Positions 11,281 to 24,200 of a DNA stretch of 64,000 nucleotides are shown here, piece after piece (position 1 is the stretch's first letter; every line of letters begins with the position of its first letter). A program made the position numbers and the translations under genes. Source of the DNA: Anisus vortex (taxonomy: Eukaryota; Mollusca; Gastropoda; Planorbidae); NCBI GenBank assembly GCA_949126835.1, contig OX421499.1, forward strand, positions 26,354,490 through 26,418,489. Direction: 5' to 3'. A model generated the notes under the pieces. The model ran no database searches and was not told the DNA's origin. It saw only the letters and a program-made list of their open reading frames with translations.

Positions 11281-11425
11281 ATGTAGCGCCCTAGGGCAAA
11301 AGTTTCAGCGCCGCCCCCTTGCATACTGTACCTGCTTGTTTAGTGCGATATTTGCTATATTTAGACTACATTTGCCGCCCCCCCCCACCCGGAAGTGTCG
11401 CCCCGGGGCATATACCCCCTCTGCC
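11281..11425 (-). repeat. Dispersed GC-rich repeat, inverted partner at 49.6 kb
   Basis: The reverse complement contains gggcggcaaat, ctaaatatagca, cagtatgcaaggggg and gaaacttttgcccta in that order. The same blocks appear on the plus strand at 49588-49682. It carries C and G homopolymers. It may be part of a hAT-type short element, but I do not see both ends. Confidence 0.55.
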
Positions 11426-14400
11426 CGCCCCTATGTGAGGGCACTGGCTAGGAACCACACATTTTAAACTCTACAAAGAAAGAAAATATTTAAAAAAGAC
11501 TGTTAGAATAGAACTGATTTAGCTTCACATTGTCTTACAAGCTTGACAAACGACCATAAGCGCAATGAAGCCTACCAACCACTTCAACGCGCTCCCAACA
11601 CCCTGGATAAAAAAAAACACTGGGGAAAAAAAAACGCTTTATTCCAAGCCAAGATTTCAACGAGTTAATTTGGTGGTCTATACGAGCTAAGGCGCGGAGA
11701 GCACAAAACCAGTAGGCCTAATGAGACAGATCAGTCAATTTTAGGCCGAATGTGTTTTTGTCTACGTGTGGACAACATGTGTTTGAAAAAACTCTTACTT
11801 TGGAGAGAAGTCCAGATTATTATACTTTTACTTGCCTTGAAAGTACTGGGCGAGTGTTTACGTTGTTATGACTAGTGAAAGTTTTGTTTTCCAGTTCCTA
11901 TCTACAGAAATATTGTGCACATTTAAGTTATTGAACTATAGGCCTACAATTCTGATAACTATATATATATGATTATTTAACAAACAAAAAAAAAGTTCAC
12001 AACATAGTGAATTGAGACATTTTAGGATTTTATGGGATCGGTCACTTAAAAATTAGGTCACTGAACATATTTACAGGATGCCGGGGACAAACAACGATTT
12101 TTTAAAAATAATTAAATAGTGAAATAAAACATACAGGCGGAGTAATCCCCCCTCCCCACCCAACCGCCGTGACCCTCACCCTAAAAGCGAACATAAATTA
12201 AATTAAATATTTGTATGTCCAATCCATTTGTTATTAGTAGGCCTACATAGCTCTAAATACTTTTTTAAACAATTTAAAAAATGAAAAGAAATATAACCTT
12301 TATCTACGTCATTAAAGAATCACAGCAACGATCGAGTATAAATTGCTGCAACCTTTAATTTACTTAAAATTAAGCAAAGAAATGAGGACTTCGCCTCGAA
12401 TTTTATTAAAACAATGGAGAGAAAAATTGAAATATACACATTTTTCTAAGCCAAAAATGCACTTGTTTTTAGTTCAGATTGTTTAATATTAAACACTCAA
12501 TCCATTAAACAAAAACTCAACCTACTGGGAGGGGGGGGATCACGTGACTTACAAGGCAAGTAACTCCCGGATTGTTATGCAAGCTTCATTGATTTTATTT
12601 TTTCTTTCAGTTTCAGAGACACAAACGCACACAAAAAGAAATTTTTTCAAAAGAACAGGCACCGTTATTTTAGTGCCTGATTGCGCGTCCGCCCCCCCTT
12701 TTCCCACACCCCCCTCCATTTTTCTGCTCATTGTATTTGGCGCAGTCTCGTTTTCAATATGGCGGTAAATTTGATATTAACAACAGCAGAGAGAAAACTG
12801 GCATTTCAGGGTGTGCAGTGGGAATCATGACGGCAAATCTTAGTGCCACTATGCAAATACCGCGCGCACTTAGCATTTACTAGTCTTAAATACGGCACTG
12901 TAGTAAGTATAGTCACATAAGGCCAAAACATGTAGACATAAATAGCGTGGAGTAATACATATGAGTATGAGCTGAGTTTTTCAATGATCTAGAGCTGGGC
13001 CTACTTTTCTTTTTTTTTTAAATCTGTATTGTGTGATCGTGAAACTCAATTTGTACAACATTAACACCGAGGAAAACATATTCGTTTTTCACAAGAAAGA
13101 CAAAGAAATCCAAGTTTTTGAAATTAAATAGTAATATATTCATTTTCAAGTGTACATTCAGATAAATATTTCTAAAATATAAACAATCTGTTCTAAGAAA
13201 AAGTAAACGGATTTAAAAGTGTAAATATATAAATAATTGTTTGACTTTATAAAAAACATAGTTCAAGATTATTTTGTCCAAGAGAAAAACCATTTATTTA
13301 CAACTATATACACCGGGAGCATGAATCATATGCACAATGTCAATAAAATAATTAATTTTTTTAGTAAATCCACTTTGATCCAATTGACTAGAGTTAACTG
13401 GAAAAAAAAATCTTGTTTTTTTCAATGAACTAAATAAAGATAAATATCATTTTCAAACAGATTTGATTAAGTAAATATATGTATCACATGAGATGAAGTA
13501 GCATACATTTATCATATAAAAAAAAATTATAGTTTTTAAGAATAAACAATATAAAAAAAAATCAGTAGCCAAAAATTAAAAGAAATGAAAACAAATAGCA
13601 TTAATCTAAACAACAATAAGAGCAGCCTTTCTAACGCCCACTCACCCACTGCGTAATCAGCGTAATATATAAAGCACACTATCACACAACACTTACATGC
13701 TTAAAAATTCAGAACCAAAAAAACAACAACAAAAAAATCAAATAATATGTTTAAAATATGGTATATACAAAAAAAAATTCTGTAATAAGTATTTTTGCAT
13801 TGTTAGGTATCTTCTGCCTTTAAAATATCACAAACAAGTATAAAAAAAACAACAGTAAATATAAAAACAAATAAAGCAATGCAAAGAAAGCACTAAACAA
13901 AAACTGAATCACAACACAATGGACCACCACTCATGAAATTAAGAGGAATGGGTTTTTTTATTTACTAAACTATTTATGTTGTTTTAAATTGATTTGCAGT
14001 CGTAGTTGTTTGGTTACAGTTTCAAATGAAACAAATAGGAAGCAAGAGATAAATAAATTAGACTTTTTAAAATATTAAATTCGTTGTTTCATCGACATTT
14101 TAAATGAAGGCTGATCACGAGGTCATTTACAATGAGTAGCAATATATTTTCAGTTATGTCAGCTATACTGTTTCAATGCTGCTGGTAATGAACAAAGTTT
14201 GTGCACAAGCAGGAAGGCTTTAACAATTGTATACATTTTATAAAACCATCAAACCACTTTAGTTCAAGTGCTGAAAACAAAACTATTTGACTGTAGCTAT
14301 CCTTCCCATCTTCCTGTCAACACAAACAACACTCCTTTTTTTTTAAGTCATGTGTAAGTCCAACAAGCAAGGAAATGTTCCTAGCTAACCTAAATGTTAG

Positions 14401-14504
14401 TGATTAAGATTTTAATTACCGGGTACAGTAGTCATTTAATTAAAGGCCTTTTTGGTATTATCGGTTACTAAAATATGTTAAGGGCTCTTAATGGTGTACT
14501 AATG

Positions 14505-14687
14505 TCATGAGTGGTCATAAGAACTACTGCTGGGGTTTTCTGAGATACACAATAATGCTTGAACTACCTCAGCCTCAGACGCTGCTTGTCTTTCTTGTTC
14601 TTGTAACCTTTGCCTTCGTCTCTCTTCAAACTCTTGAACTCGTCTGTTGTTTTCATCTATTTGCTCCCTAAGTATGGAATCTTCAAC
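14505..14687 (-). CDS. CBFB: CBFB coding exon 5 with stop
   Basis: 60 codons plus TGA at 14505-14507. It starts VEDSILREQIDENNRR and continues as a charged helix, ending with a serine-rich tail SSSSYDHS. Acceptor cccaattgcag. Vertebrate genes split this region into further exons; here the tail is short and in one exon. Confidence 0.92.
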   Translation of the reverse strand, partial: VEDSILREQIDENNRRVQEFEERRRQRLQEQERQAASEAEVVQALLCISENPSSSSYDHS

Positions 14688-17600
14688 CTGCAATTGGGAC
14701 GATGCAAAAGAAAAAATCTCTATATTATTAGAAAAAGAATTTTAAGAGCGGAAGTGTGGCCAGTGACTGTTGTGAGTAATCAAAGCACACTTTGGCTCAC
14801 AGATTGCATCATCAAGCATCTGTTTCATTGAGACAGTTTTTTTTTATCTGCTAAATGTGACATTAAAAATGAATTTAGACTATAGGGGTCCCTCTGCGTG
14901 GCATGTGCCGGGCTCTGTTAGACCAGGTGCTGGCCAAGAGCGAGCATCATGCTGCCGCCCATTTAGCATGCTAATCACTAGAGTGACTGTAAGCGGAGAT
15001 GTACGAGTTTAGAAGGAGAGCATGGCCTGATGAAGTGTGTAACCGAGTAAATCACCTGGTCTTTTGTCTGTTATTGAAATAAATGGCACATGGGATGAAA
15101 ATCGCACCCACTGCACCATTGTGCTGATTTGGATGGCGACCAACAGCTGAGCAAGTCAGAAGCAGCCATTGCACAATGTGCACTTTTGTGAGTCCAATCC
15201 CCAGCTCCACAAAAAAATATTTAAAAAAACTTAAGGAGAACTATTACAGAGAAATCACAAAATCAGCTGCTATTCTTAAAGAGTGTGAACAAAGCACATT
15301 AATAATTGGTTCCTAGCTTTGTAAGGATCAGACTAAAGCAAAGAAAAGTGGCATCTTGAAAGAGCATGTGCCAGTTAGGAGGAGGGGGGACATTTGCTCA
15401 CAGCTAAAATCTCAAAGCCTGTCTTATGAATGCTGGCAAATAATGTAAGACAGCTGAGCTTGAAGCATGTACCCCACTAAATATTGATTTTTTTCTTTGT
15501 CTTTTTCCACCCTATTGTCTGATACAAGTGCAAGTTACTTGTGAGCTCCTAACTCAGTTATGAATATAACTGAGCTCACAGGACCACGTAAGACAAGCTA
15601 TTTCACAGACGGTGTCTGTGCCCAAATTTTCTTTCAAGCACTGTTGTTAGCTTATGCAGGCCATTCAGTTTTGTTAGTTTTGTCTTCTTTAATGGCCATA
15701 TTTGTTTCTGTTCGAAAAAAAAAGGAAAGAAAGAAATATAAAGACTTCAGAAAATCTTGGCAGATGGATGGCTAGGAAATAAGAAGGTTTTTTGCTCAGA
15801 GTTTGAAGAGGGCATGTCATTTTGAGACAATTGTACATTAATCCCTTTTCTAAAGTGGCATGGTGCATGTAAAGGGTAGACTCATTTCCAGAAAAAGAGA
15901 TCTTAACATATGGGTTGCAATTACAGGGTCTTTTATGCATTTCTTATGCTCCTGAGAAGTGTAAGGCTACAGACCATGAGCAATACAAAACAACATGGCC
16001 AAATGTCTTTCTGCATTTCTTTGTCTTTTACAGAACTTTGCTCTTAAAAAAAGATGCCAAAAATGTCCTTGTTCTCATCTTTTGTTGATGTATTTTTTTG
16101 GGGATGATTCAATAAAGTTTTAAATGAAATGCAAAATAACACAAAGAAAGATATTTGTGTTTTTATCTTAAACACTAAAGCACTCAACTCTGTTAGCTAA
16201 AAAGATCATTTATAACTTCAACACAGGGACCATAACTCCCTCCAAATGTTAAAAAACATTTATATAGGGCAAGACAAAGAACTGCACCCTAGGGTTAAAT
16301 TAAATACAAAATAATGCAAAAAAAAATATGAGCACTAAGCTTCTTAAGTCAATGTGCTTGTACTCTTATCCTACATTTCAGCCATTATTACATATGTTAA
16401 AACATGAACAAGTTAATCATCAATACAGACTTTGGGCATATTGTTTAAAAGATTTCAGCTTATTGGTCATAATTTGTTGAAAATATTGCAGAGTGTCAAT
16501 GTTTGGATAGATTTTTAAGTTTGGAGACAGCTTTGGATTGACTGAGTCATCAGCAGTTGATTTCAAGGGAATTTCAACTAACAGTCTTTAATATTACATT
16601 CAGTAATGGTTGTAAACTTTGTTTGTCCTTAGCTATTACAGCTGTTTATACAAAAATTCATTAATGAGAAAATAAATTTGTAAAAAAAATCATGTAACAA
16701 AGAATTTTTGCATCTTAAAATAGCCACCCTTTTACAAATTACAAAGAACAAATCTGCTAATTTCAAATAATTGACTAAGTGGCATTTACACATTCCAATA
16801 ACATTACATGTAGGCCTAATGCTAATATTACAAGACATTTTTTATATTTTATTATTTGTATGTTGTGAAAACATTTCTGAAATAATTGTCAAAATCTGAA
16901 CAAAATTACTGTGCTCAAAATAAAAGAATTAGATATATTTAGCATTATTGACAAGCAATTCTCTGAAAACGTATTATTTTATTAAGATTTTTCATTCTGC
17001 AGTTAATTAATTCACTTACAATTAAATGAATGGAAAAAGGCTCAAAATAAAAAGGATAATTTTTAATAGAAGAAAATCTTCATAAAAAGCATTTATCTTT
17101 TCTTAAATGTTAAAGACACTCCCTTTATACAGAAGATTTCTGCTTCCTACGTTTTTCAGGGTCTAAGACTAGTCTAGCATTTGAAGAAAAGGGTTTTAAT
17201 TGATATTAAGTTATTGGTTTACCTGATTTGTTAGCCCATTCCCTGCCTATATGCCACTCCAAAAGAAAGAGAACTTTTATGTACGTTTGTTCTTGCATAT
17301 TGATTAAGAAATTCGTTTAGATTATGATAAGTACTTACCATTGCTCTTTCATCATCAAACTCAAGGCATCCAACACCATCAAGCCTGTGAAGATCAACCC
17401 ATCCCCTCCACATTACACAAACTCCATTGAGAATAAACTGAGACTTCAAATGAACCTGAAATGGAAAATTATTCATCAATTAGTTTTTAGTCATCTTCTT
17501 TTGGTTTTATTTAGTAATGCTGCAAATAGTACAGTAGGCCTACTTATTTATCCTAGAGGATTATACCCATGTACTTGAATTTAAAAAAAAAAAAGCTCTA

Positions 17601-20600
17601 TGTAGCTCAATGTTTGAAGCGCTCCGAGCTTGGCTTTATATAAATAAACTTATTATTTTTATTATATGCATAGATGTAGCAAATAATGTAGGATATGTGC
17701 TGCAATAATGAACACAAGTACAGACCTTTAACTATCCTATATAAGCATTTAAGCTGGCATAATGAATGATAATGTTTGTTTTTTTGTCTTTTCCAATGAA
17801 GCATTAGTCATTAGGCCCTTATTATTTTGCCAGTAAAAAAATTACCTATTTTGACTTATTAACTTAGTTTTGACTTTTAAAATATAAGCTACTTAAATTT
17901 TATTGTAAAAAAAAAACAGACTATTTTTTTGTGCAATAATACACTTAGAATAGGCAGAATCCTAAGCATTTAATAAAATTAACTATACCCTTTAAGCCTA
18001 TAGAATACTTCTCTACCATTATTGCTACATTTAAATTCTTTGATAACAATGCAAATTGATGCTGTTAATTATTGAAATTTTTTTCCCATTATAAAATAGG
18101 CCTACATGGTAGAAAAATACTTAAATAAGCAGACTTTAATCATGTTATATAATTAAAGTGATTTAAAGGAAGTAACATAGTAAAAGGTTAAACTTAGCCT
18201 TAGAACTAAATCAGAATTATCAGTAAATTAAAGGGGGAAAGTTTAAAAAATGTACACTCACAATTAGGCTTATTAAATTACTACTTAATAGCCTAATGTC
18301 CCTAATGATGACTGAACTAATGTAATTTCATTTTCATCTATTTATGATTATAGTGGCCAATATAATATATTTTATATATAGGATAGGCCCTATTTGCTTC
18401 TTAATAAGGCACAATTTAAGTGATTAATTTAAAAGGTTAGCACTTTAAATAGGTGCTTACGTTTTCTTAGCATCTGTCAATGATATAGAATATAGGCCTA
18501 CTTTCTTAGTAATCTTAGGTCTCGCTAGGCCTTATATCCTGGCAAGTTACGTTAAACTGTGATTATGCCACTCACAGTGCATATTTTCATTTAGACATTT
18601 TGTACCTAAAATTGTTGGCTACTGCTTGTAATTTAATGTCAACAATAACAATATTCAAATGATCACGCGAAAGCCTAAATTTCGTGAGCGTATAACTAAA
18701 TTATGCTAAATTTAATGAAAAAAAAAATCAACAACAATATAAACCATTGCATAGTTATTTCGGGGACGTCTAATGCTTTTTCTAAAATTGTATTGCCTTT
18801 TTTTTTGGTCGATCATTGATTGAATTCGAGGCAAAAATTTCATTTCATACATACAAATAAAATCAAAATAGGTTATTTAACATAATTATTAGTAAGATGT
18901 GTGTCCGCAGCATAATAAAGTTGTGTCTTTAGAAAAAAAAACAGTTAGGCCTACTTGTATTAAATCTTTATAAATGTTGTATTGTGTTTGTCTGTTTCGA
19001 AATTGTATTTCTTCGAATTTAATTGACAGATCCCTTCTGACGTCTGCTTTTCATTTTGTTGCGTTACTCTACGCAATCTATTTCCGGTATCCTTCGCAAA
19101 CAAGTTACATGACGGAGAACGCTCGTGCATGTAATTAAATTCCGTACGCCCGTCAGCCACCGAGATCAAGGACGTTTTTACGAGTGTGTAACCCCGTTAG
19201 ACGAAAAGAAAGAGGCAGGGGTTTCCCAAAACGTAGGCTAAGTAGGGCGTTTTCCTAAAAGGTTCCGAAGATAATAAAACGAAAGCTTAATAAATCTAGG
19301 TGATTCACTACCTCGAAATGTTTTTTTTTTTTTGTGTGGTTCATTTGTATGTTTAATAAACGACAAATACAAATAGATCTACCGTTAAAATAGAATTCAT
19401 GACAAAAACATATTTGTTTAGTAGGCCTATTTGATATTAGGATAATTAGGCCTAAATCTAATACTTTTTTTTTCTTTATTAAGATAGCTTGTTAGGGACT
19501 TAATTAAGTAGCCAAGTTACAAGTTTGTGGAGTAGCCTAAATAAGTGGCCATAGCCATAAGAAGAATCAATATCGTAATACTGATTTCAATCCTTTCTTT
19601 GTTTTTTGTTTTTTCCAGAGATTGTTTATAATCATAATAGAAATAGAATGTTGTAAATTAAACGTATAACAAAAACATATTAAAATTGTTTTTATTAATT
19701 ATTTAAAATATTCATTGAAAACAATAGTCCCTATATAGTCCTAATATAAACATATTTCCATTTTATTGCTTATATGTTTTATATAGGATTATGCTTTCAT
19801 TATCATTCATGATGCTTTTATTTGTGTGATAATTGTATAGGCCTAAATAGAATGTAGGATTTATTTAGCCTAGGTAGTTCTGCACACAAAAAACATACCA
19901 GACCTATAGCTTATTTAACTTATTTATGGAGAGACTTTATTCATAATGTTTACACATGTTGGAAATCAGATATTTCATTTTTTTAATATTAATAATTAAT
20001 ATTATTAATTAATATAATGAATATTATTAATATATAATAATGTTGCTTCAATTTATTAATGCTTAATACACATAGTGGAAGAAGAAAAGGGGAGTCAGAT
20101 AATAAGGGTGGAAAATCACAATTGACAGCACTAGATTTTCAGGTGATTAAGTTCGTGATAAACTGCCAAGTTTATTATTCAGGACAACACACATGCAGGC
20201 TGTGCGGTGCCCCCACAACCCACCCATTCTAATCCCTGTCAGGTAGCAGCGCGCGCCTGAAACGTGGATAAAGGATTTAAAGGATTAGCTCCAGAGACTC
20301 AACGCGCAATAGAAACCATAACCGAGGTTTTTTTTAAAGCTCGCGGCGGCACCACTGCATACAGTCAACAATTACCTGCATGCATGAACACCTACGCACC
20401 GCGCGCTTACGCGTAATTTGGTGCGTAATTCTATTGACCGCGTAAACAATAAGTCTAGCCCCCCCCCCCTTTCCCTTTTTTCTACCCCTCTTACCCACCC
20501 CCCCCCCTTTCCCCCGCAAAAGAAAAATATTTAAAGATTATTTTTTCGGTGAACATTGAATTGAGGTCACGTGCCTTTCCTTTACCAACCACACAAGCTT

Positions 20601-21163
20601 GTAGGCGTTGCCAACTGTCAAAGCTTTCTCCGCCAACCCTTTTTTGTTGTAAACCACATTAATATGTTATGTTACTTTTTTTGATAATTGGGTGATCATT
20701 ATTTTTGAACAACCACAATAAAAGTAGATATCGGAGAACGCGGGGTGGGGAGAGAGGAGGATTTGGATTTGTAAAGAAAGTTTAATTAAAATGTCATAAT
20801 AAGAATAAATTTTTTGTTTTTTTTAGTGGCCTTGTGCAGACGAGGAAGACAAGAACAACAACGAAAAACAAGGGAGCATATATTATGCTAATTGCAGCTA
20901 TTCGTTCTCAGGGGGGGGGGGCAGTTACGGTTAAGTAGTTACAGTTTTGTGTGAGTGCAAATACTAAGTAAATATTACACTTAAACATTATTGATATCGA
21001 ACCCCGTAGTGTTATTATCATACTGAAAGAAATCAATATGAACCCAGGGGGCTCGATTGTAGGCGGGTAGGCGGGCCGGGTATAGAAAACAATCATTACG
21101 ACATTTTATTTGTGTAATTGGTTATGTTGTGCGAAAAGCAGGATTATTGGGAGGGGGGGGGGG

Positions 21164-21228
<65 letters not shown>

Positions 21229-24200
21229 GGCGCCTACGAGAAGAGAAACAGACTATGGCTTCAGGCTGTGGGCGGGTATCGAGGTTTTAAGGGAAAGCAA
21301 TAGTTTTTATTGTTCTTTATGTGCTGCTCTTTGTAACGATGGGTCGTTTATATGACTCTATTCTAAGATTTAGATCTTTTGAATTTAGTGGGGCAAAACG
21401 TTTTCTTTTGAAACCCATCGACCCGTGGGGGCAGACGAATCAGCGGTTTAAATAGATTCAAGTGGGAAAAGGCATAAGAAATGATTATGTGGCCAGCACA
21501 ATGCTAGGCGTGCCTTTCTTTTCGTGTGTCCACAAAAATATTTTCAATACAAAAAAATCCACTTTCCATTTCGTTCTTTGTTCCCCTCATTTTTTTTCCC
21601 TACACTCACACTCACTCCCCTTCACCCCCCCCCCACCGCCCACACACACACAGACACTCACTTTGGGTTGTAGGGAGTAAAGTGTCCGTGTACCAGGCCT
21701 CACGAGGTCTACAGAGCAAATAAAGTTATGATGTATTGGCAAGGGCATAGGCGGGTATAGTGTGGCCATCAAGACGTCATGTCACTTTGAACTCCACCCC
21801 CACCCCCTAGTTAAAGGCCAATATTTAAATTTTGGACCTATATTGGGCCAATATAGTGTGCTGTTAGGGTGAGGCCTATGTTGGACTAGGTTAGGTAACT
21901 GCTAACTGTATTTTTGTTAAATAATTAATTCTATAATGTAGAAGATCATATTTCTGCTACTCAAAGTGTATATATTAAAGTTTTTTTGTCGTTGTTGTTG
22001 TTGTTGTCGGGCACTTTGGGCCTAAAGACTGTGCAAGCAACGTTAGTTTCTTTTATTTGAACATTTAGCTATTATGGCCCCTTCCTTTCGATGTAGTACT
22101 TTTAACAACTCTATGACTTACATAGTTAGTATGTTAGAGACATATGAAATAACAACTCTATGACTTACATAGTTAGTATGTTAGAGACATATGAAATAAC
22201 AACTCTATGACTTACATAGTTAGTATGTTAGAGACATATGAAATAACAACTCTATGACTTACATAGTTAGTATGTTAGAGACATATGAAATAACAACTCT
22301 ATGACTTACATAGTTAGTATGTTAGAGACATATGAAATAACAACTCTATGACTTACATAGTTAGTATGTTAGAGACATATGAAATAACAACTCTATGACT
22401 TACATAGTTAGTATGTTAAAGACATATGAAATAACAACTCTATGACTTACATAGTTAGTATGTTAGAGACATATGAAATAACAACTCTATGACTTACATA
22501 GTTAGTATGTTAGAGACATATGAAAATAAGGGAGAGAACTCTATGACTTACATAGTTAGTATGTTAGAGACATATGAAAATAAGGGAGAGAACTCTATGA
22601 CTTACATAGTTAGTATGTTAGAGACATATGAAAATAAGGGAGAGAACTCTATGACTTACATAGTTAGTATGTTAGAGACATATGAAAATAAGGGAGAGAA
22701 CTCTATGACTTACATAGTTAGTATGTTAGAGACATATGAAAATAAGGGAGAGAACTCTATGACTTACATAGTTAGTATGTTAGAGACATATGAAAATAAG
22801 GGAGAGAACTCTATGACTTACATAGTTAGTATGTTAGAGACATATGAAAATAAGGGAGAGAACTCTATGACTTACATAGTTAGTATGTTAGAGACATATG
22901 AAAATAAGGGAGAGAACTCTATGACTTACATAGTTAGTATGTTAGAGACATATGAAAATAAGGGAGAGAACTCTATGACTTACATAGTTAGTATGTTAGA
23001 GACATATGAAAATAAGGGAGAGAACTCTATGACTTACATAGTTAGTATGTTAGAGACATATGAAAATAAGGGAGAGAACTCTATGACTTACATAGTTAGT
23101 ATGTTAGAGACTTATGAAAATAAGGGAGAGAGGGGGGTATGGATTTAAATGAATATCCAGTTGTTGCTGTTTTATCTGGTTTTGCAAAGCTTTTTGTTTT
23201 TTTGTAATTATCATATAGCTGTAGTTAATGTTTTTTTTTTTATAATAAATGAATGTTAGAAGTAATATTTCAATTCCGTGAATGGATGAATGGGTCTTAT
23301 ATAGCCATTATGTTAGTTCCGGGGTTCTTATACGTTAAAATCCGGAATTTTTCCAGGGCCCCAAAGGGGGTATCAGAAATGTGTAGGCCTCAAAGGACAC
23401 TCGACATCCGATGGGTAGAGTAAAGATGGCTGGGAATACTACTAACCACACAATCAACTCAACCCAAAAAAACAACAACTGGTGAGCTCAGCCTTCCCAA
23501 TGTACACATTCGAGTTCTGATTAGGAAATGTGACTTTTACTTGACTAGAAATTAGACAATAATTTCCAGACGTTCAACTAGGACTTGTTTTTTTTTTTTT
23601 ACACACGTGACACTCTCTAGCAACGGACGATGCAATAGGCCTATTACAGTTTGTGTTTTAGAGGCGGGATATGTTTACCGGAAAAAAAGGTACATACTCG
23701 AAAAAAAGTTCGTTTCGCGAATTAAACTGAAGTAAACTACCAACGACGAATATATTTAATATTGTGTCTTACCTTCCCTGGTTCTATTTCAAAATTAACA
23801 AAGTCATTTGTTGGTATCCTGTCTTCAGGCCTGTCAGACCAAGAGTTGGCAGCGAAACTTAACTGGAGGTTTGTGCCTGTACCAACAAAAGCCTAGGAGG
23901 AGTAAAATAAAAGAGAATGTTTGTAATGTCTTAGCATCGAATGGCTAATTTCAATGGAGGGGGGGGGGGGGAATCTTATATAGTGAGATAAACTTAAAAA
24001 GCCAATTTGAGGATTAATCAGCAGATTTAAAAATGATACAACCGTTTTTTGTGATTTATAGGCCTATACGGTTTTCAAAATATTTACACGAGAGTCTGAA
24101 AGTTGCGGAAGTTTTAACACTAGTCCGATCTACGTTGTGGCTTTTTTTGTCTTCAAATTTTAACGACGGAAAGTGCAAGAAAAAAGTACGTTACTATTAT

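Larger units (their letters stand above)
7126..14504. other. Region between the LTR element and the CBFB stop codon
   Basis: No conserved exon is visible on either strand. It contains a 28-bp minisatellite (7283-7810), LINE fragments around 8370-8790, a dispersed repeat (11281-11425), homopolymer G runs (for example 7819-7828 and 9751-9762) and AT-rich filler. The part next to 14505 should be the CBFB 3' UTR on the minus strand. AATAAA-type signals on that strand exist, for example at 13957-13962, but I cannot say which is used. Confidence 0.5.
17456..23772 (-). other. CBFB: CBFB intron 3
   Basis: 6317 bases, GT-AG. It holds the palindrome-like TAGGCCTA motif many times, an AT-rich inverted cluster near 19980-20040, C runs at 20459-20515, an (AT)n tract at 21165-21225, a possible short SINE fragment near 21487, and the 47/54-bp minisatellite at 22108-23140. 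No nested gene is recognised. Confidence 0.8.

Noticed and set aside
22489..23148. 219-residue repetitive open frame
   Set aside because: It consists only of the 54-base minisatellite read in its one open frame, inside a CBFB intron. There is no promoter, splice signal or non-repeat domain.
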